From contig NZ_BSEC01000001.1 in assembly GCF_027923385.1 (NCBI RefSeq), positions 3,198,001-3,262,000 of the forward strand: a DNA stretch of 64,000 bases, in the 5' to 3' direction. Under the pieces are notes generated by a model. The model was not told the DNA's origin, did no database searches, and saw nothing but the letters and a program-made list of their open reading frames with translations. Below are positions 25,047 to 36,813 of this stretch, piece by piece. The DNA comes from Methylocystis echinoides (lineage in GTDB: Bacteria; Pseudomonadota; Alphaproteobacteria; Rhizobiales; Beijerinckiaceae). How positions within the stretch are numbered: position 1 is the first letter of the stretch; each line of letters starts with the position of its first letter. A program made the translations under genes and the position numbers.

Positions 25047-26249
25047 ATGCGCCCTGTCTATCTCGACAATAATGCGACGACGCGAGTCGATCCCCTGGTG
25101 GTCGACGCCATGCTGCCTTTCTTCACGGAACAGTTCGGCAATCCGTCCTCGATCCACTCCTTCGGCGCAAGCGTCGGCGCTTCGGTGAAGAAGGCGCGTC
25201 AGCAGTTGCAACAGCTCCTCGGCGCCGAACATGATCACGAGATCATCTATACGGCAAGCGGCACGGAATCGGACAACACCGCGATCCTGTCGGCGCTGGA
25301 GGCGATGCCGGGCCGCACGGAAATCATCACCAGCGCCGTGGAGCATCCCGCGGTTCTGGCGCTGTGCCAATATCTCGAAAAGGCAGGCCGTGCGAAGGTT
25401 CATTACATCGGCGTCGACTCTCTCGGTCGGCTCGATCTCGAGGCCTATCGCGCCGCCCTCAGCGACAAGGTGGCGCTTGTCACCTTCATGTGGGCGAACA
25501 ACGAGACGGGAACGATCTTCCCGGTCGAGGCGCTCGCGGAACTGGCGAAGGAAGTCGGCGCGCTGTTTCATACGGATGCCGTGCAGGCCGTCGGCAAGGT
25601 GCCGATCACGCTCAAGGGCAGCGCCATCGACATGCTGTCCCTCTCGGGCCACAAGCTGCATGCGCCCAAGGGCGTCGGCGCGCTCTACGTCAAGCGCGGC
25701 GCGCGTTTCAAACCGCTGCTGCGCGGCGGTCACCAGGAACGCGGCAGGCGCGCGGGCACCGAAAACACGCCCGGCGTCATCGGCCTCGGCAAGGCGGCGG
25801 AACTCGCCATCGCGCATATGGCGGACGAACAGACGCGGGTGAAGGCGCTGCGCGACAGACTCGAGTCCGCTATCCTCCAGCGCGTTCCCAATTGCTTCGT
25901 CAATGGCGATCCGCGCGAGCGCCTGCCGAACACGACCAACATCGCTTTCGAATATGTGGAAGGCGAGGCCATTCTCCTTCACCTCACACGCCAGGGCATT
26001 GCCGCTTCTTCCGGCTCCGCCTGCACCTCCGGCTCGCTCGAGCCGTCGCATGTGATGCGGGCGATGAATGTGCCCTTCACCGCCGCGCATGGCTCGATCC
26101 GCTTCTCCTTCTCGCGGGACAATGTGCCGGAGGATGTCGATCAGGTGATCGAGGTCTTGCCGAAGATCCTCGAAAACCTGCGCGAATTGTCGCCTTTCTG
26201 GGCGGGCGCCAACAAGGGACCCAACGCCTTCAACCCCGTTTATGCGTGA
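25047..26249 (+). CDS. nifS: NifS, cysteine desulfurase
   Basis: A 400-residue PLP enzyme that supplies sulfur for NifU. Lys203 in SGHKLHAPKG binds PLP, and Cys326 in SSGSACTSGS forms the persulfide. Length and start (MRPVYLDNNATTRVDP) are standard. It starts nine bases after nifU and its stop overlaps the GTG start of nifV, so it is translationally linked. The cysteine substrate is likely supported by the cysE gene three genes on. Confidence 0.97.
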   Translation: MRPVYLDNNATTRVDPLVVDAMLPFFTEQFGNPSSIHSFGASVGASVKKARQQLQQLLGAEHDHEIIYTASGTESDNTAILSALEAMPGRTEIITSAVEHPAVLALCQYLEKAGRAKVHYIGVDSLGRLDLEAYRAALSDKVALVTFMWANNETGTIFPVEALAELAKEVGALFHTDAVQAVGKVPITLKGSAIDMLSLSGHKLHAPKGVGALYVKRGARFKPLLRGGHQERGRRAGTENTPGVIGLGKAAELAIAHMADEQTRVKALRDRLESAILQRVPNCFVNGDPRERLPNTTNIAFEYVEGEAILLHLTRQGIAASSGSACTSGSLEPSHVMRAMNVPFTAAHGSIRFSFSRDNVPEDVDQVIEVLPKILENLRELSPFWAGANKGPNAFNPVYA

Positions 26250-27397
26250 GTGAAGCCGTGAACGCCGACCATCCTCGGATTTATCTCAACGACACGACGC
26301 TGCGGGACGGCGAGCAGGCGCCGCGCGTCGCCTTCACGCCGCGCGACAAGGTTGTCATCGCCCGGGCGCTTGTCGAAGCGGGCGTCGATGAGATCGAGGT
26401 TGGGACGCCGGCGATGGGCCGCGACGAAATCGAGGCGATCGCCGGCGTGGTCGCCGAGGCGCTGCCCTGCCGGGTGATGGCGTGGTGCCGGCTGAGCAAG
26501 TCCGACGTTGACGCGGCGCTCGACGCGGGCGTCTCGCACGTCAACATCTCCGCCCCTATGTCGCGGCTGCAGATGTCCGTCAAGCTGAACGCGGACCTTC
26601 ATACCGTCGCGGAACGTGTGAGGATGGTTGTCTCCTATGCGCGAGAGAAGGGTTTGACCGTCGCTTTGGGCGGCGAGGACTCTTCCCGGGCGGACCCTCG
26701 CGACATAGGAGTCATTCTGCGCGCCGCGACACAGGCGGGCGCATGGCGGTTTCGCTTCGCCGACACGCTCGGCGTGCTCGACCCCTTCTCCACTTTCGAG
26801 GCGATCACGCGGATCAGGCAGGAAACAGATCTGCCGATCGAATTTCATGGCCACGATGATGTCGGGCTCGCAACCGCAAATACGCTCGCCGCGGTTCGCG
26901 CCGGCGCCACCCATGCGTCGGTCACGGTTCTCGGCCTCGGCGAGCGCGCCGGAAACGCCGCCCTGGAGGAGGTTGCCGTCGCGCTCGGTCACGTCGCGCG
27001 CGGCCGCAGCAATGTCTCGATCGATAAGCTTCATCGCCTCGCGAAGCTGGTCGCCGTCGCCGCGCGCCGGCGCATCGGACGCGCCAAGGCTGTTGTCGGC
27101 GCCGATGTCTTCACCCATGAGTCCGGCATCCATGTCGCGGCGCTCCTGAAGGATGCGCGCACCTATCAGGGCATCGATCCCGCGCGGCTGGGCCGCAAGA
27201 ACACAATCGTTCTCGCCAAGCATTCGGGCGTGAGCGCGCTCAAGCGCAAATGCGCCGAACTTGGATTTGACATCGATCGCGACCTGGCGACCGCCCTGCT
27301 CTCGCAGATCAGACAGCGCGCCAACGAAAAGGCGGCGCCGATGACGCGTCGGGAATTGCAAAGCTTCTTCAAGAGCGCATGCGGGAGAACGTCATGA
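26246..27397 (+). CDS. nifV: NifV, homocitrate synthase
   Basis: A 383-residue enzyme of the isopropylmalate/homocitrate synthase family. It condenses acetyl-CoA and 2-oxoglutarate to homocitrate, the organic ligand of FeMo-co. Catalytic-barrel motifs are [35 protein letters not shown] and HESGIHV (metal-binding His residues in the latter two). The GTG chosen overlaps the nifS stop by four bases; a second in-frame GTG four codons later is possible. Its stop overlaps the cysE ATG. Confidence 0.95.
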   Translation: MSEAVNADHPRIYLNDTTLRDGEQAPRVAFTPRDKVVIARALVEAGVDEIEVGTPAMGRDEIEAIAGVVAEALPCRVMAWCRLSKSDVDAALDAGVSHVNISAPMSRLQMSVKLNADLHTVAERVRMVVSYAREKGLTVALGGEDSSRADPRDIGVILRAATQAGAWRFRFADTLGVLDPFSTFEAITRIRQETDLPIEFHGHDDVGLATANTLAAVRAGATHASVTVLGLGERAGNAALEEVAVALGHVARGRSNVSIDKLHRLAKLVAVAARRRIGRAKAVVGADVFTHESGIHVAALLKDARTYQGIDPARLGRKNTIVLAKHSGVSALKRKCAELGFDIDRDLATALLSQIRQRANEKAAPMTRRELQSFFKSACGRTS

Positions 27398-28140
27398 CCC
27401 TCGCCGACGCCGCCGCCATGGCCCACGCGCCCGCAAGATGGACCCTCTTCAGCCGCGTGCGCGGCGATGTGGTCTGCGTGCTGCAACGCGATCCGGCCGC
27501 CCGCAACGCGCTCGAAGTGGCGCTGCTCTATCCCGGCGTTCACGCCCTCGTGATTTACCGGCTCGCCAATTGCCTCTGGCGGCGCGGATTCAAGTTTCCG
27601 GCGCGGTTCCTCTCCTGGTTCGGCCGGCTGGTCACCAATATCGACATTCATCCCGGCGCCGCCATTGGCGAACGCCTGTTCATCGATCACGGCGCGGGGG
27701 TCGTCATCGGGGAGACAGCGGTGATCGGGAATGACGTGACGCTCTATCACGGCGTCACGCTCGGCGGCACGTCATGGTCATCCGGCAAGCGCCATCCCAC
27801 GATCGACAACGGCGTTCTGGTTGGCGCGGGCGCGAAGATTCTCGGCCCGATCACGGTCGGCGCGCGGGCGAGGGTCGGCGCGAACTCCGTCGTCATCGAA
27901 GACGTCGCGCCGGAAATGACCGTCGTTGGCATACCGGCCCGCATCGTCAAGATCGAACGGCGACGCACGGGTCCGGACGGCCGGATTGATCTCGAACATC
28001 ATCTCATTCCGGATCCGGTGGGCGACGCCATCTCCGTCCTCATCGACCGCATCGACTTTCTCGAGGCGCGACTGGCGCATCTTCAGGGACGCCGACTCGA
28101 CGCCAGCTCGAGAAACAATGGAAAGGAGCACAGGCCATGA
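27394..28140 (+). CDS. cysE: Serine O-acetyltransferase, nif-linked (NifP-like)
   Basis: A 248-residue CysE-type left-handed beta-helix enzyme making O-acetylserine for cysteine synthesis. The active-site area [17 protein letters not shown], then HGVTLGGTS, and hexapeptide repeats ([20 protein letters not shown]) are clear. Linked copies are called nifP and boost cysteine supply to NifS. The ATG overlaps the nifV stop and has GGGAG seven bases before it; an ATG five codons upstream is less likely. A second, longer CysE lies at 47028-47861. Confidence 0.93.
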   Translation: MTLADAAAMAHAPARWTLFSRVRGDVVCVLQRDPAARNALEVALLYPGVHALVIYRLANCLWRRGFKFPARFLSWFGRLVTNIDIHPGAAIGERLFIDHGAGVVIGETAVIGNDVTLYHGVTLGGTSWSSGKRHPTIDNGVLVGAGAKILGPITVGARARVGANSVVIEDVAPEMTVVGIPARIVKIERRRTGPDGRIDLEHHLIPDPVGDAISVLIDRIDFLEARLAHLQGRRLDASSRNNGKEHRP

Positions 28141-28472
28141 GCGTGTTCGACGAATTGCGCAAGCTTTCCTCTGCGGAGGATTTCTTCGAGACGCTCGGGG
28201 TCGATTACGATCCGGCCGTCGTCCGTGTCGCGCGTCTGCATATCCTGCGGCGGATGGGCGAATATCTCGCGAAAAACGAACTGGACGGCGCGACGGACGA
28301 CGAGGCCCGCGCAGCCTGCCAGGAGACGCTCTCCCGAGCCTATGAGGATTTCGTCGCCTCTTCGCCGATCGCGGAGCGCGTGTTCAAGGTGCACAAGGAC
28401 GCCGTGAAGCCCAAGGCGGAGCCGGCGAAGCCCTTCGTCCCCCTCACGACGCTGACCGGCAATCCCGGCTGA
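28137..28472 (+). CDS. nifW: NifW, nitrogenase protective/stabilising protein
   Basis: A 111-residue NifW with the family signature [17 protein letters not shown] and [12 protein letters not shown], then [21 protein letters not shown] in separate blocks. NifW associates with the MoFe protein and helps its maturation or oxygen protection. It overlaps the cysE stop by four bases (ATGA). The C-terminus is Lys/Pro-rich. FixA starts 15 bases later. Confidence 0.94.
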   Translation: MSVFDELRKLSSAEDFFETLGVDYDPAVVRVARLHILRRMGEYLAKNELDGATDDEARAACQETLSRAYEDFVASSPIAERVFKVHKDAVKPKAEPAKPFVPLTTLTGNPG

Positions 28473-28487
28473 TCGAGGAGCAGAGAC

Positions 28488-29339
28488 ATGAAGATCCTCG
28501 TTTGCATCAAGCAGGTTCCCGACAGCGCGCAAATTCGCGTGCATCCGGTCACCAATACGATCATGCGGCAGGGCGTGCCGACGATCATCAATCCTTATGA
28601 TCTCTTCTCGCTCGAAGAGGCGCTGCGTCTGCGCGACAAATTCGGCGGCGAGGTGACGGTTCTCACAATGGGACCGCCCATGGCGTCGGAGTCGCTCCGC
28701 AAGGCGCTCGCCATTGGCGCCGACAGGGCCGTGCTCCTCACCGACCGCTTCTTCGCGGGCTCCGACACGCTCGCCACCACCTATGCGCTCGCACAGGCGA
28801 TCCGCAAGGTCGAGCAGACCTTCGGCAAGCAGGATATCGTCTTCACCGGCAAGCAGACGATCGACGGCGACACGGCGCAGGTCGGCCCCGGCATCGCGAA
28901 GCGGCTGGGGCTCCTCCAGCTCACTTACGTCTCGAAGCTCGTCGAATGCGATCCGGAAAAGCGCGAGGTCGTCGTCGAGCGCCGCGCGGAAGGCGGCGTG
29001 CAGGTTCTCAAGACGTCCATGCCCTGTCTGATCACCATGATCGAGGGCTCCAACGAGGTGCGCCGCGGCGCCTTCGAGGACTCGCTTCGCGCCGCGCGGG
29101 CGGAGATCGTCACCTGGAGCGCCAAGGATGCGGAGATCGAGGATCTCACCAAATGCGGCCTGAAAGGGTCGCCGACGATCGTGAAGAAGGTTTTCGCGCC
29201 GGCGCCACGTTCGGAGAAGGCGGCTTTCGTCGAGCCGGAGAAGACCGCGCCCGACTCCGCCGAGGCGCTCATCACGGCGATCTTCGCGCGTCATCCCTCG
29301 CTTGAATCCGACCTGACCAAGCTCGCTTCGGGACTCTAA
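28488..29339 (+). CDS. fixA: FixA, electron-transfer flavoprotein beta chain
   Basis: A 283-residue ETF-beta-type subunit. With FixB it forms the bifurcating flavoprotein of FixABCX, which uses NADH to reduce both quinone and a low-potential ferredoxin or flavodoxin for nitrogenase. Typical motifs are [19 protein letters not shown], and [18 protein letters not shown] follows GAGGAG. It is the first of four genes in conserved order fixA-B-C-X, directly after nifW. Confidence 0.96.
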   Translation: MKILVCIKQVPDSAQIRVHPVTNTIMRQGVPTIINPYDLFSLEEALRLRDKFGGEVTVLTMGPPMASESLRKALAIGADRAVLLTDRFFAGSDTLATTYALAQAIRKVEQTFGKQDIVFTGKQTIDGDTAQVGPGIAKRLGLLQLTYVSKLVECDPEKREVVVERRAEGGVQVLKTSMPCLITMIEGSNEVRRGAFEDSLRAARAEIVTWSAKDAEIEDLTKCGLKGSPTIVKKVFAPAPRSEKAAFVEPEKTAPDSAEALITAIFARHPSLESDLTKLASGL

Positions 29340-29350
29340 AGGAGCCGACA

Positions 29351-30445
29351 ATGTCTGCAACCCCGCCGCCCGCCACACGCGCCGCCGCGAAAAAGGAATT
29401 GCCGGAGCATTTCCGCGATTACAAACATGTCTGGGTGTTCGTCGAGCTCGAGCGCGGCGAGGTCCATCCGGTTTCATGGGAGCTGCTCGGCGAAGGCCGC
29501 AAACTGGCAGACAAGCTCGGCGTCGAGCTCGCGAGCGTGATCCTCGGCGGAGGTGACGGCGGAGCGCGTGCGGCGGCCGCGGAGTCGTTTTGCTACGGCG
29601 CCGATGTGGCCTATCTCGTCGAACATCCGGTGCTCGAGGATTACCGCAACGAATCCTATGCGAAGGCGATGACGCAGCTCGTCAACACGCATAAGCCGGA
29701 GATTCTGCTGCTTGGCGCGACGAATCTGGGTCGCGACCTCGCCGGCTCGGTGGCGACGACGCTGCTGACGGGCCTTACGGCCGACTGCACCGAGCTCGCG
29801 GTCGACGCGGATGGCTCGCTCGCCGCCACGCGGCCGACCTTCGGCGGCTCCCTGCTCTGCACGATCTATACGCTGAACTATCGCCCGCAGATGGCGACAA
29901 TCCGCCCGCGGGTGATGGCCATGCCGGAACGCGCCGCGGATCGCGTCGGGCGCGTTGTACCCTTCACCCCCGATCTCTCGGAAGATGACATCATCACCAA
30001 GCTGCTGCGCTTTGTTCCGGATCGCGACTCCAACAAGAGCAACCTCGCCTTCGCCGATGTCGTCGTCGCCGGCGGCATCGGTCTGCAGAGCGCGGAGAAC
30101 TTCCAGCTGGTGCGCAATCTCGCCTCGGTGCTGGGCGCGGAATTCGGCTGCTCGCGGCCGCTGGTGCAAAAGGGCTGGGTTCCGTCCGAGCGTCAGATCG
30201 GCCAAACGGGAAAGACGATCCGTCCGAAGCTTTATATCGCCGCCGGCATATCTGGCGCGATCCAGCATCGCGTCGGCGTCGAGGGGGCCGATTGCATCGT
30301 CGCCATCAATACCGACAAGAACGCGCCGATCTTCGACTTCGCTCATGTGGGAATCGTCACCGACGCCATCAGACTCCTCCCGGCGCTAACCGAGGCGTTC
30401 CGTCAGCGGCTTTCGCCCCACCAGCGTGACCGGCTTGCAGGCTAA
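29351..30445 (+). CDS. fixB: FixB, electron-transfer flavoprotein alpha chain
   Basis: A 364-residue ETF-alpha subunit. The C-terminal FAD-binding domain is recognised from [28 protein letters not shown], and [18 protein letters not shown]. The N-terminal part begins with a short Ala/Pro-rich extension. It starts 12 bases after fixA with AAAGGAG before the ATG. A gap of 56 bases follows before fixC with no strong structure. Confidence 0.96.
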   Translation: MSATPPPATRAAAKKELPEHFRDYKHVWVFVELERGEVHPVSWELLGEGRKLADKLGVELASVILGGGDGGARAAAAESFCYGADVAYLVEHPVLEDYRNESYAKAMTQLVNTHKPEILLLGATNLGRDLAGSVATTLLTGLTADCTELAVDADGSLAATRPTFGGSLLCTIYTLNYRPQMATIRPRVMAMPERAADRVGRVVPFTPDLSEDDIITKLLRFVPDRDSNKSNLAFADVVVAGGIGLQSAENFQLVRNLASVLGAEFGCSRPLVQKGWVPSERQIGQTGKTIRPKLYIAAGISGAIQHRVGVEGADCIVAINTDKNAPIFDFAHVGIVTDAIRLLPALTEAFRQRLSPHQRDRLAG

Positions 30446-30501
30446 GTGAGAGAAGCGGGCGCCTTGCGCGGCGTCGTTCCGAATTGTGAATGGAGACAGC
30501 C

Positions 30502-31809
30502 ATGATCGAAGAAAAATTCGACGCGATCGTGATCGGCGCCGGGATGGCCGGGAACGCCGCGGCGCACACCATGGCGTCCCGCGGCCTCAAGGTGCTGCAA
30601 CTGGAGCGCGGCGAATATGCCGGCTCGAAGAATGTGCAGGGCGCGATCCTCTATGCGGACATGGTCGAGAAGATCATCCCGAATTTCCGGGAAGAGGCGC
30701 CGCTTGAGCGTCATCTGGTCGAACAGCGCTTCTGGATGATGGGCGATCGTTCGCACACCGGCCTTCAGTATCGCAACGATGATTTCAACGAGGACAAGCC
30801 GAACCGCTACACCATCATCCGCTCGCAATTCGACCGCTGGTTCTCGAAGGAAGTGCAGGCGCAGGGCGCGCTTGTCATTTGTGAGACAACGGTCACGGAA
30901 CTCGTCAGCGACGCCTATGGCAAGGTGATTGGCGTGCGCACGGATCGACGGGGCGGCACGATCTTCGCCGATGTCGTCATCCTCTGCGAGGGCGTGAACG
31001 GCCTTCTCGGCGCCCGCGCCGGCCTCCGCGACACGCCGAAAGCCGAGCATGTCGCGCTGGCCGTGAAGGAAATGCACTTCCTCCCGCGTGAAACCATTGA
31101 ATCGCGCTTCAATCTGCATGGCGATGAAGGTGTGGTCATCGAGGCGGCGGGCGTCATCTCCAAGGGCATGACGGGCATGGGCTTCGTCTATACGAACAAG
31201 GAGAGCGTCTCTGTCGGCATGGGTTGTCTGGTTTCCGACTTCGCGACGAACAATGACACGCCCAACGGCCTGCTTGAAGCCTTCAAGAACCATCCCTCGA
31301 TCAAGCCGCTGCTCGAAGGCTCGGAAGTGAAGGAATATGCGGCGCATCTCATCCCCGAGGGCGGATATAAGACAATTCCGCAACTTTTCGGCGATGGCTG
31401 GGTAGTTTGCGGCGACGCCGCGCAGCTCAACAACGCCATTCATCGCGAGGGCTCCAATCTGGCCCTGACATCCGGACGCCTCGCCGGCGAGGCGATCTTC
31501 CAGATCAAATCCCGCCGCGAGCCGATGACGAAGCAGAATCTGGCGCTGTACAAGCAATATCTCGACGACAGCTTCGTGATGAAGGACCTCAAGAAATACA
31601 AGGATATGCCTGCGCTTCTGCACGCCAACTCGCAAAACTACTTCCTCGCCTATCCGCAGCTCGTGTCCAAAGCCATGGAGAACTTCCTGCGCGTTGACGG
31701 CACGCCGAAGCTCGACAAGGAGAAGGCGACCGTTGCGTCCTTCGTCAAGGAGCGTCGTTGGACGGGACTCTTTGGCGACGCCTGGCGGCTGGCGCGCGCC
31801 TGGCGGTAA
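30502..31809 (+). CDS. fixC: FixC, ETF-quinone oxidoreductase-like flavoprotein
   Basis: A 435-residue FAD protein that accepts electrons from FixAB and passes them to quinone. The dinucleotide-binding start is [19 protein letters not shown], followed by [16 protein letters not shown] and, later, [19 protein letters not shown]. The ATG at 30502 has GGAG seven bases before it; the ATG four codons upstream is less likely. Fixed gene order with fixA, fixB and fixX supports the call. Confidence 0.95.
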   Translation: MIEEKFDAIVIGAGMAGNAAAHTMASRGLKVLQLERGEYAGSKNVQGAILYADMVEKIIPNFREEAPLERHLVEQRFWMMGDRSHTGLQYRNDDFNEDKPNRYTIIRSQFDRWFSKEVQAQGALVICETTVTELVSDAYGKVIGVRTDRRGGTIFADVVILCEGVNGLLGARAGLRDTPKAEHVALAVKEMHFLPRETIESRFNLHGDEGVVIEAAGVISKGMTGMGFVYTNKESVSVGMGCLVSDFATNNDTPNGLLEAFKNHPSIKPLLEGSEVKEYAAHLIPEGGYKTIPQLFGDGWVVCGDAAQLNNAIHREGSNLALTSGRLAGEAIFQIKSRREPMTKQNLALYKQYLDDSFVMKDLKKYKDMPALLHANSQNYFLAYPQLVSKAMENFLRVDGTPKLDKEKATVASFVKERRWTGLFGDAWRLARAWR

Positions 31810-31811
31810 AC

Positions 31812-31826
31812 TGGCGCTATTCTTGC
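31812..31826 (+). promoter_or_regulatory. Possible sigma-54 promoter for fixX
   Basis: TGGCGC-TATTC-TTGC has one mismatch from TGGCAC-N5-TTGC, with correct spacing, and lies just after the fixC stop. It gives a predicted leader of about 26 bases, similar to the leaders predicted for nifA and iscA. No NifA box is evident nearby, so it remains a candidate. Confidence 0.4.
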
Positions 31827-31863
31827 GTAACCACCGATAGAAGGTAGCGACAGGAGAACTCCA

Positions 31864-32154
31864 ATGTCCCTGGCAATGAGAGTTGAAGAAAAGCTCTATC
31901 AGAACCGCTATATCGTGGACGCGGGCAAACCCCACATCGCCATTCGTCCGCACGACAAGCCCTCGGAAAATCTGCTCGCCATGACGCGGATCTGCCCGGC
32001 GGGGTGTTATGCGGAGACGAGCTCCGGTCAGGTTGAAATCACGCCTGACGGATGCCTCGAATGTGGAACCTGCCGTGTGCTGTGTGAAGCCTCGGGCGAC
32101 ATCACATGGAATTATCCGCGCGGCGGCTTCGGCGTGCTGTTCAAATTCGGCTAG
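31864..32154 (+). CDS. fixX: FixX, ferredoxin-like partner of FixABC
   Basis: A 96-residue ferredoxin-like protein with [11 protein letters not shown] near the C-terminus and a single CPAGCY earlier, the FixX pattern for one [4Fe-4S] cluster. It connects FixC to the membrane quinone pool. The ATG follows ACAGGAG. It is the last gene of the nif/fix island on this strand, 54 bases after fixC. Confidence 0.94.
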   Translation: MSLAMRVEEKLYQNRYIVDAGKPHIAIRPHDKPSENLLAMTRICPAGCYAETSSGQVEITPDGCLECGTCRVLCEASGDITWNYPRGGFGVLFKFG

Positions 32155-32284
32155 CCCTAGGCGGCAAGCGGTCCGGCGCAGGAAGGCGCAGGCAGATAAC
32201 TGCCCGTACGCGTTCTGCGCAGTCGGTCCCTGCCCGCTTAACGCGACTTGCGTGATCGCCCCGTTATCGTGAGGCATGCAGAAA

Positions 32285-32326
32285 CAAAGCGACCCAGAGC
32301 CAACATCACGGCTCTGGGTTGCTTTG
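32285..32326. terminator. Terminator hairpin after fixX
   Basis: A two-part stem: CAAAGC pairs with GCTTTG and CCCAGAGCC with GGCTCTGGG around an 8-base loop, with a 2-base internal bulge. It sits between fixX and the convergent RND operon. The rest of the 221-base gap (32155-32375) holds no gene I can support. Confidence 0.65.
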
Positions 32327-32375
32327 CGTCAGGGGCAATGTGAGGGGAGCGCGTTCCGTCGCGCCCTACCCCTTC

Positions 32376-35300
32376 TCATGAAGCATGCGCGCGACCAGGA
32401 GCGGCCTCGCCCTCCGGACCCGGCGCCTTCTCTTTCCGTCCCTTTCGATTTTCGTCGATTTGCTGCAACAGAACAAAAAAGGCTGGAACGAGCACTACGG
32501 CCAGAAAGGTGGACGACAGCATCCCCGTCAGCACGGTGACGCCGAGCGAGCGGCGCGCATTCGCGCCGGCGCCGGTCGCGATTGCGAGCGGAAGAACGCC
32601 GAGAATGAAGGCGAAGGACGTCATCAGAATCGGGCGGAAGCGGATGCGCGCGGCGTCGATCGCCGCTTCGAGGATGGGCTTCCCGGCGAGCCGGTGCTCG
32701 CGCGCCACCTCCACGATGAGGATGCCGTTCTTCGCGGAAAGGGCGATCAGCAACATCAGCCCGATCTGAACATAAAGATTATTGTCCACGCCCACGCTCG
32801 TCAGCGTGACCATTGGCCCGATCAGGGCGAGCGGCACGGCGGCGATGACGGCAAGCGGCAGGATCCAGCTCTCGTATTGACCGGCAAGGACGAGATAGAC
32901 GAGCAGCACCGAGAGGGCGAAGCACCAATAGAGCAGATTGCCGGTGATCTTCTCCTGATAGGAGATCGCGCTCCACTGGAAGGCAAAATCCGACGGCGAC
33001 AATCTCTTGGCGAGCGAGGCCATCTCGTCCATCGCCTGTCCCGAACTGAACCCTTTCGCGGGCGATCCGACGATCGTCGCGGAAGGATAGAGATTGTAAA
33101 GCGTGATGAGCGGCGGCGCGGCGCGTTCCGTCAGGCGCGAAAGCGTCCCTAGCGGAATCATATTGCCGTCCTGACTGCGCACATACATGTGCATCAGATC
33201 GTCTGGATTGAGACGAAAGCGCGAATCCGCCTGCACATAAACCTGCAGGGGCAGGCCGAATTTGACGAACTGGTTGACATAGGTCGAGCCCACGAAAGAC
33301 GTCAGCGCCGAAAAAACGTCGCCGACCGGAACCTTCAGGGTCTCCGCCTGCACACGATCCACCTCGAGACCGACATGCGGGGACGCTTCGCGGAACGTCG
33401 TCAGCACGCGCTGCAATTCGGAGCTGCGCTGCGCCGCATCAACGATGGCGTTGGTCGTTTCCGCGAGGCGGGGATAGCTGAAGCTGCCGCCGAGCATTTC
33501 GATCTGCATCTGAAAGCCGCCGGCATTGCCGATGCCCTGGATCGGCGGCGGCACAAGCATGAAGGCCCGGCCGTCGGAAAGGGTTTCGACCTTCTTCTGC
33601 ATGCCAAGCACGAGCGAGATCAGATCCTGACCCTTCTCCTTCGCGCGCTTGTCCCAGTCCTCGAACATCACATAATTGACGCCGGCGTTGGCCAGCGTCG
33701 CGCTATTGTCCAGAACAGAAATGCCGGCGATGGTGATGACTTTCTTGACGCCCGGCGTCTCCAGCGCGATCTTGCCGGCCTCCCGCAGGGAGGCGATGGT
33801 CCGCCCGAGCGCGGCGCCCTCCGGCAATTGCACGGCCGTCATGGCGTAACCCTGATCCTCATTGGGGATGAAGGCGGTCGGTAGCCGGGCGATCCCCGCG
33901 ACGCCAGCGAGCGAGATCGCCACCCCGGCCATGACGACCAGACGGCTGCGTTGCACGAGCCAGTTCACCAGCCGAACATAGGCCGCTTCGATCCTGTCGT
34001 AGATCGCGTTGAACGCACGATAGATCGCGTTGCGTTGCTCAGGCGGGACGGCGGGCTGCAGCCAGAGCGCGCATTGGGTGGGCTTCAGGGTCGCCGCATT
34101 GATCGCGCTGATGAGCGCCGTCGCCGCGATCACGACGGCGAATTGCGCCAGCATCTTGCCGGTGAGGCCAGGGAGAAAGGCGGCCGGCAGAAAAACCGCC
34201 GTCAGCACCAGCGTAATGCCGATGATGGGGCCGATCAGCTCCGCCATCGCCTTGATGGCGGCGTCGTGGCTCGACATGCCGAGTTCGATGTCGGCCGACA
34301 CAGCTTCTGTAATGACGATGGCGTCATCGACGACGATGCCGATCGCAAGCACGACGCCGAACAGCGTCGAGAGATTGATCGTGTAGCCGAGGCCGTACAT
34401 CGCGGCAAAAGCGCCGATGATGGTGATCGGCACGGTGGTCGCAGGCACGAGCGTCGCGCGGAAGTTCTGGAGAAAGAACAGAATGACGACAAGGACGAGG
34501 AAACCGGCCTCGTAGAGCGTCTGGTACACCTCGTCGATGGAGGCCTTGACGAAGATGGTCGTGTCATAGGGAATGTCGTAGCGCAGGTCCTTGGGGAAAC
34601 GGCGCGCCAGCTCCTCCATCTTCGCCTTGACCTCCTTGCCGACCTGCAGGGAGTTGGCGTCGGGCGTCTGATAGATGGCGATCAGCGACGCCGGCTTGTT
34701 ATTGACGAAGGTCTGCTGCGAGTAATTCTGCGAACCGAGTTCGATGCGGCCGATATCCTTCACCCGGACCAGCCGCCCACCCTGCGCGGTCTGCGCCTTG
34801 ACGATGATGTCTTCAAATTCCCGCGGGTCGTCGAGCCGCGACTGGATGTCGATGGTGTATTGGAAATCCTGCGACGACGGCGCGGGCGGCATGCCGGTCT
34901 GGCCGGCGGCGACGATCTGGCTCTGTTGCTGAATGGCCTTGACGACATCCGATGGCTGCAGCCCGAAACTGTGCAGTTTCTCCGGATCCATCCAGACGCG
35001 CATCGCATATTTGCCGGCGCCGAACACCGTGACATTGCCGACGCCGGGAAGGCGCGCGAGTTCATTGACGAGATTGATGGTGGCGTAATTGCTCAGGAAC
35101 AGCGCGTCGAGGGAGCCGCCCGGCGAGTCGAGCGTCACGATCTGCAGGATGGCCGTGGATTTCTTGTTGACCGTGACGCCCTGCATCTGCACGGCCATGG
35201 GCAGCGAGGCGAGCGCGTTGGAGACGCGGTTTTGCACCAGCACCTGCGCGGTGTCGGGATCCATCCCGATCCTGAACGTCACCGTCAGCGTATAGGTGCC

Positions 35301-35558
35301 GTCGGCGGCGCTGGTCGACTGCATGTAGAGCATGCCGTCGACGCCATTCACCTGCAATTCGATCGGCAGGGCGACCGTGTCGATCACCGTCTGCGGACTG
35401 GCGCCCGGATAGCGTGTGGTGACCTGCACCGTCGGCGGCACGATGTTGGGATATTGAGAAACCGGCAGGCCATAGAGCGCGACGGCCCCGATGACCACCA
35501 TCAATATGGCGATGACATTCGCCAGAACCGGCCGCTCAATGAAGAATTTCGACATCAT
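32376..35558 (-). CDS. RND efflux permease (HAE1/AcrB family)
   Basis: A 1060-residue inner-membrane drug/proton antiporter of the resistance-nodulation-division superfamily. The N-terminus [37 protein letters not shown] (in pieces) is the first membrane helix and AcrB-type porter start. VDDAIVI..EA in helix 4 and the later TM blocks ([26 protein letters not shown]) fit the family. The ATG overlaps the stop of the adaptor gene. Substrates cannot be told from sequence; AcrB-like, not CusA-like metal, porters are the closest match. Confidence 0.95.
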   Translation of the reverse strand: MMSKFFIERPVLANVIAILMVVIGAVALYGLPVSQYPNIVPPTVQVTTRYPGASPQTVIDTVALPIELQVNGVDGMLYMQSTSAADGTYTLTVTFRIGMDPDTAQVLVQNRVSNALASLPMAVQMQGVTVNKKSTAILQIVTLDSPGGSLDALFLSNYATINLVNELARLPGVGNVTVFGAGKYAMRVWMDPEKLHSFGLQPSDVVKAIQQQSQIVAAGQTGMPPAPSSQDFQYTIDIQSRLDDPREFEDIIVKAQTAQGGRLVRVKDIGRIELGSQNYSQQTFVNNKPASLIAIYQTPDANSLQVGKEVKAKMEELARRFPKDLRYDIPYDTTIFVKASIDEVYQTLYEAGFLVLVVILFFLQNFRATLVPATTVPITIIGAFAAMYGLGYTINLSTLFGVVLAIGIVVDDAIVITEAVSADIELGMSSHDAAIKAMAELIGPIIGITLVLTAVFLPAAFLPGLTGKMLAQFAVVIAATALISAINAATLKPTQCALWLQPAVPPEQRNAIYRAFNAIYDRIEAAYVRLVNWLVQRSRLVVMAGVAISLAGVAGIARLPTAFIPNEDQGYAMTAVQLPEGAALGRTIASLREAGKIALETPGVKKVITIAGISVLDNSATLANAGVNYVMFEDWDKRAKEKGQDLISLVLGMQKKVETLSDGRAFMLVPPPIQGIGNAGGFQMQIEMLGGSFSYPRLAETTNAIVDAAQRSSELQRVLTTFREASPHVGLEVDRVQAETLKVPVGDVFSALTSFVGSTYVNQFVKFGLPLQVYVQADSRFRLNPDDLMHMYVRSQDGNMIPLGTLSRLTERAAPPLITLYNLYPSATIVGSPAKGFSSGQAMDEMASLAKRLSPSDFAFQWSAISYQEKITGNLLYWCFALSVLLVYLVLAGQYESWILPLAVIAAVPLALIGPMVTLTSVGVDNNLYVQIGLMLLIALSAKNGILIVEVAREHRLAGKPILEAAIDAARIRFRPILMTSFAFILGVLPLAIATGAGANARRSLGVTVLTGMLSSTFLAVVLVPAFFVLLQQIDENRKGRKEKAPGPEGEAAPGRAHAS

Positions 35559-36772
35559 GGCCGGGCGCCCTCTCCGGCGGAAGGCTCGAGGGTCTTGACG
35601 CGCGGCGCAATCTTCATTCCCGGGTTGGCGCGCCACAGGTCGGTGGTCACCACGCGTTCCGTCGGTTCGAGTCCCGAGAGGATGACGCGCAGTTCTCCAT
35701 CGAGTTCCCCCATCTCGACGTAGCGCTTTTCGAGAACATCGTCGGGTCCGACGATGATGAGAAAGCGGCCGCCCTGATCGGTCTGGATGGCGCGGTTGGG
35801 AACGAGCAGCGCGTTGGGAATGACCTTGCCCGCCGGAATGCGGATGCGGACGAAATAGCCCGGCAGGAGTCGGCGATCCGGATTCTGGAGCAGGCCGCGG
35901 ACAAGCAATGTGCCGGTCTTCGGATCGAGCGCCGGCGCCACATATTGGATGAAGCCGTGATAGGGATAGTCCTGTCCGGCCTCGAGCCCGACATCGACCG
36001 GCGTGTCATGGAGTTCCGCGAGCGTGAGCAGGCGATTGCCCAGCGCGCGGCGCACCCGCTGCACTTCCTGCTCGCTCAGATTGGCGACCACGTAAATGGG
36101 ATTGAGCTGGAGGATTTCAGCGAGCGTTTGCGGCTGGCCCGCGCCGCCAACCGTATTGCCGGGGTCGACAAGATGTTTGCCCATCTGGCCGTCGAACGGC
36201 GCGCGGACCTGGGTATAATCCAGATTAAGCTTGGCGATTTCCACTTGCGCCTTCGCCGAGGCGAGCTCCGCGGCGGATTTCTGCGCCTGGAAATTCCAGT
36301 TGTCGACGACAACCTGCGCCGCCGCGCCCTTGCGCCTCAGCCCCTTGTAGCGCTCGACCTCAATTTGCGCATAGGCCAGCGCGGCGCTCTGCGCGCGCAC
36401 CTGCGCCTCTGCCTGAATGAGCTGCGACTTGTACTGATCCTGCTGGATGGTGAAGAGCAGGTCGCCCTTCTTGACGATTTGCCCGTCCTGAAAATGGATT
36501 TTTTCCAGATACCCTTCGACGCGTGCGATCAGGGCGACCGTCAGCGTCGAGGCGGCGTTGCCGGTCAGCTCGATATATTCGGTCACCTTCTGCCGCAGCG
36601 GCTGGGCGACCGGCAGCGACGGAAGCGCCTTCTCGGTCTCGGCGGCCGCATGCGCCTTTCCAACCAACAGAACGCACAGCGACAGGAGAAGACTTACCAC
36701 CGCCCCGCGCATGGCCCGGCGGGACGCCGTCAACGATCCTGCCACCCTGGACACGAAAACGCTCTTCCGCAT
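35555..36772 (-). CDS. RND periplasmic adaptor (membrane fusion protein)
   Basis: A 405-residue adaptor linking the RND pump to the outer-membrane channel. It has a signal-like N-terminus ([22 protein letters not shown], internal to the start MRKSVFVSR), a biotinyl-lipoyl half-motif ([23 protein letters not shown]), a coiled-coil hairpin and a beta-barrel end. AAAGGAC precedes the ATG. Longer upstream open frame is rejected. Its stop overlaps the pump's start codon. Confidence 0.93.
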   Translation of the reverse strand: MRKSVFVSRVAGSLTASRRAMRGAVVSLLLSLCVLLVGKAHAAAETEKALPSLPVAQPLRQKVTEYIELTGNAASTLTVALIARVEGYLEKIHFQDGQIVKKGDLLFTIQQDQYKSQLIQAEAQVRAQSAALAYAQIEVERYKGLRRKGAAAQVVVDNWNFQAQKSAAELASAKAQVEIAKLNLDYTQVRAPFDGQMGKHLVDPGNTVGGAGQPQTLAEILQLNPIYVVANLSEQEVQRVRRALGNRLLTLAELHDTPVDVGLEAGQDYPYHGFIQYVAPALDPKTGTLLVRGLLQNPDRRLLPGYFVRIRIPAGKVIPNALLVPNRAIQTDQGGRFLIIVGPDDVLEKRYVEMGELDGELRVILSGLEPTERVVTTDLWRANPGMKIAPRVKTLEPSAGEGARP

Positions 36773-36813
36773 GTCACAAAGTCCTTTTGCCGACGAGAGC
36801 GGCGCGCGCCTCA

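Noticed and set aside
33951..35723. A 590-codon plus-strand open frame.
   Set aside because: It is antisense to the RND pump gene, rich in Arg, Asp and His with no domain. The pump is well supported on the other strand.
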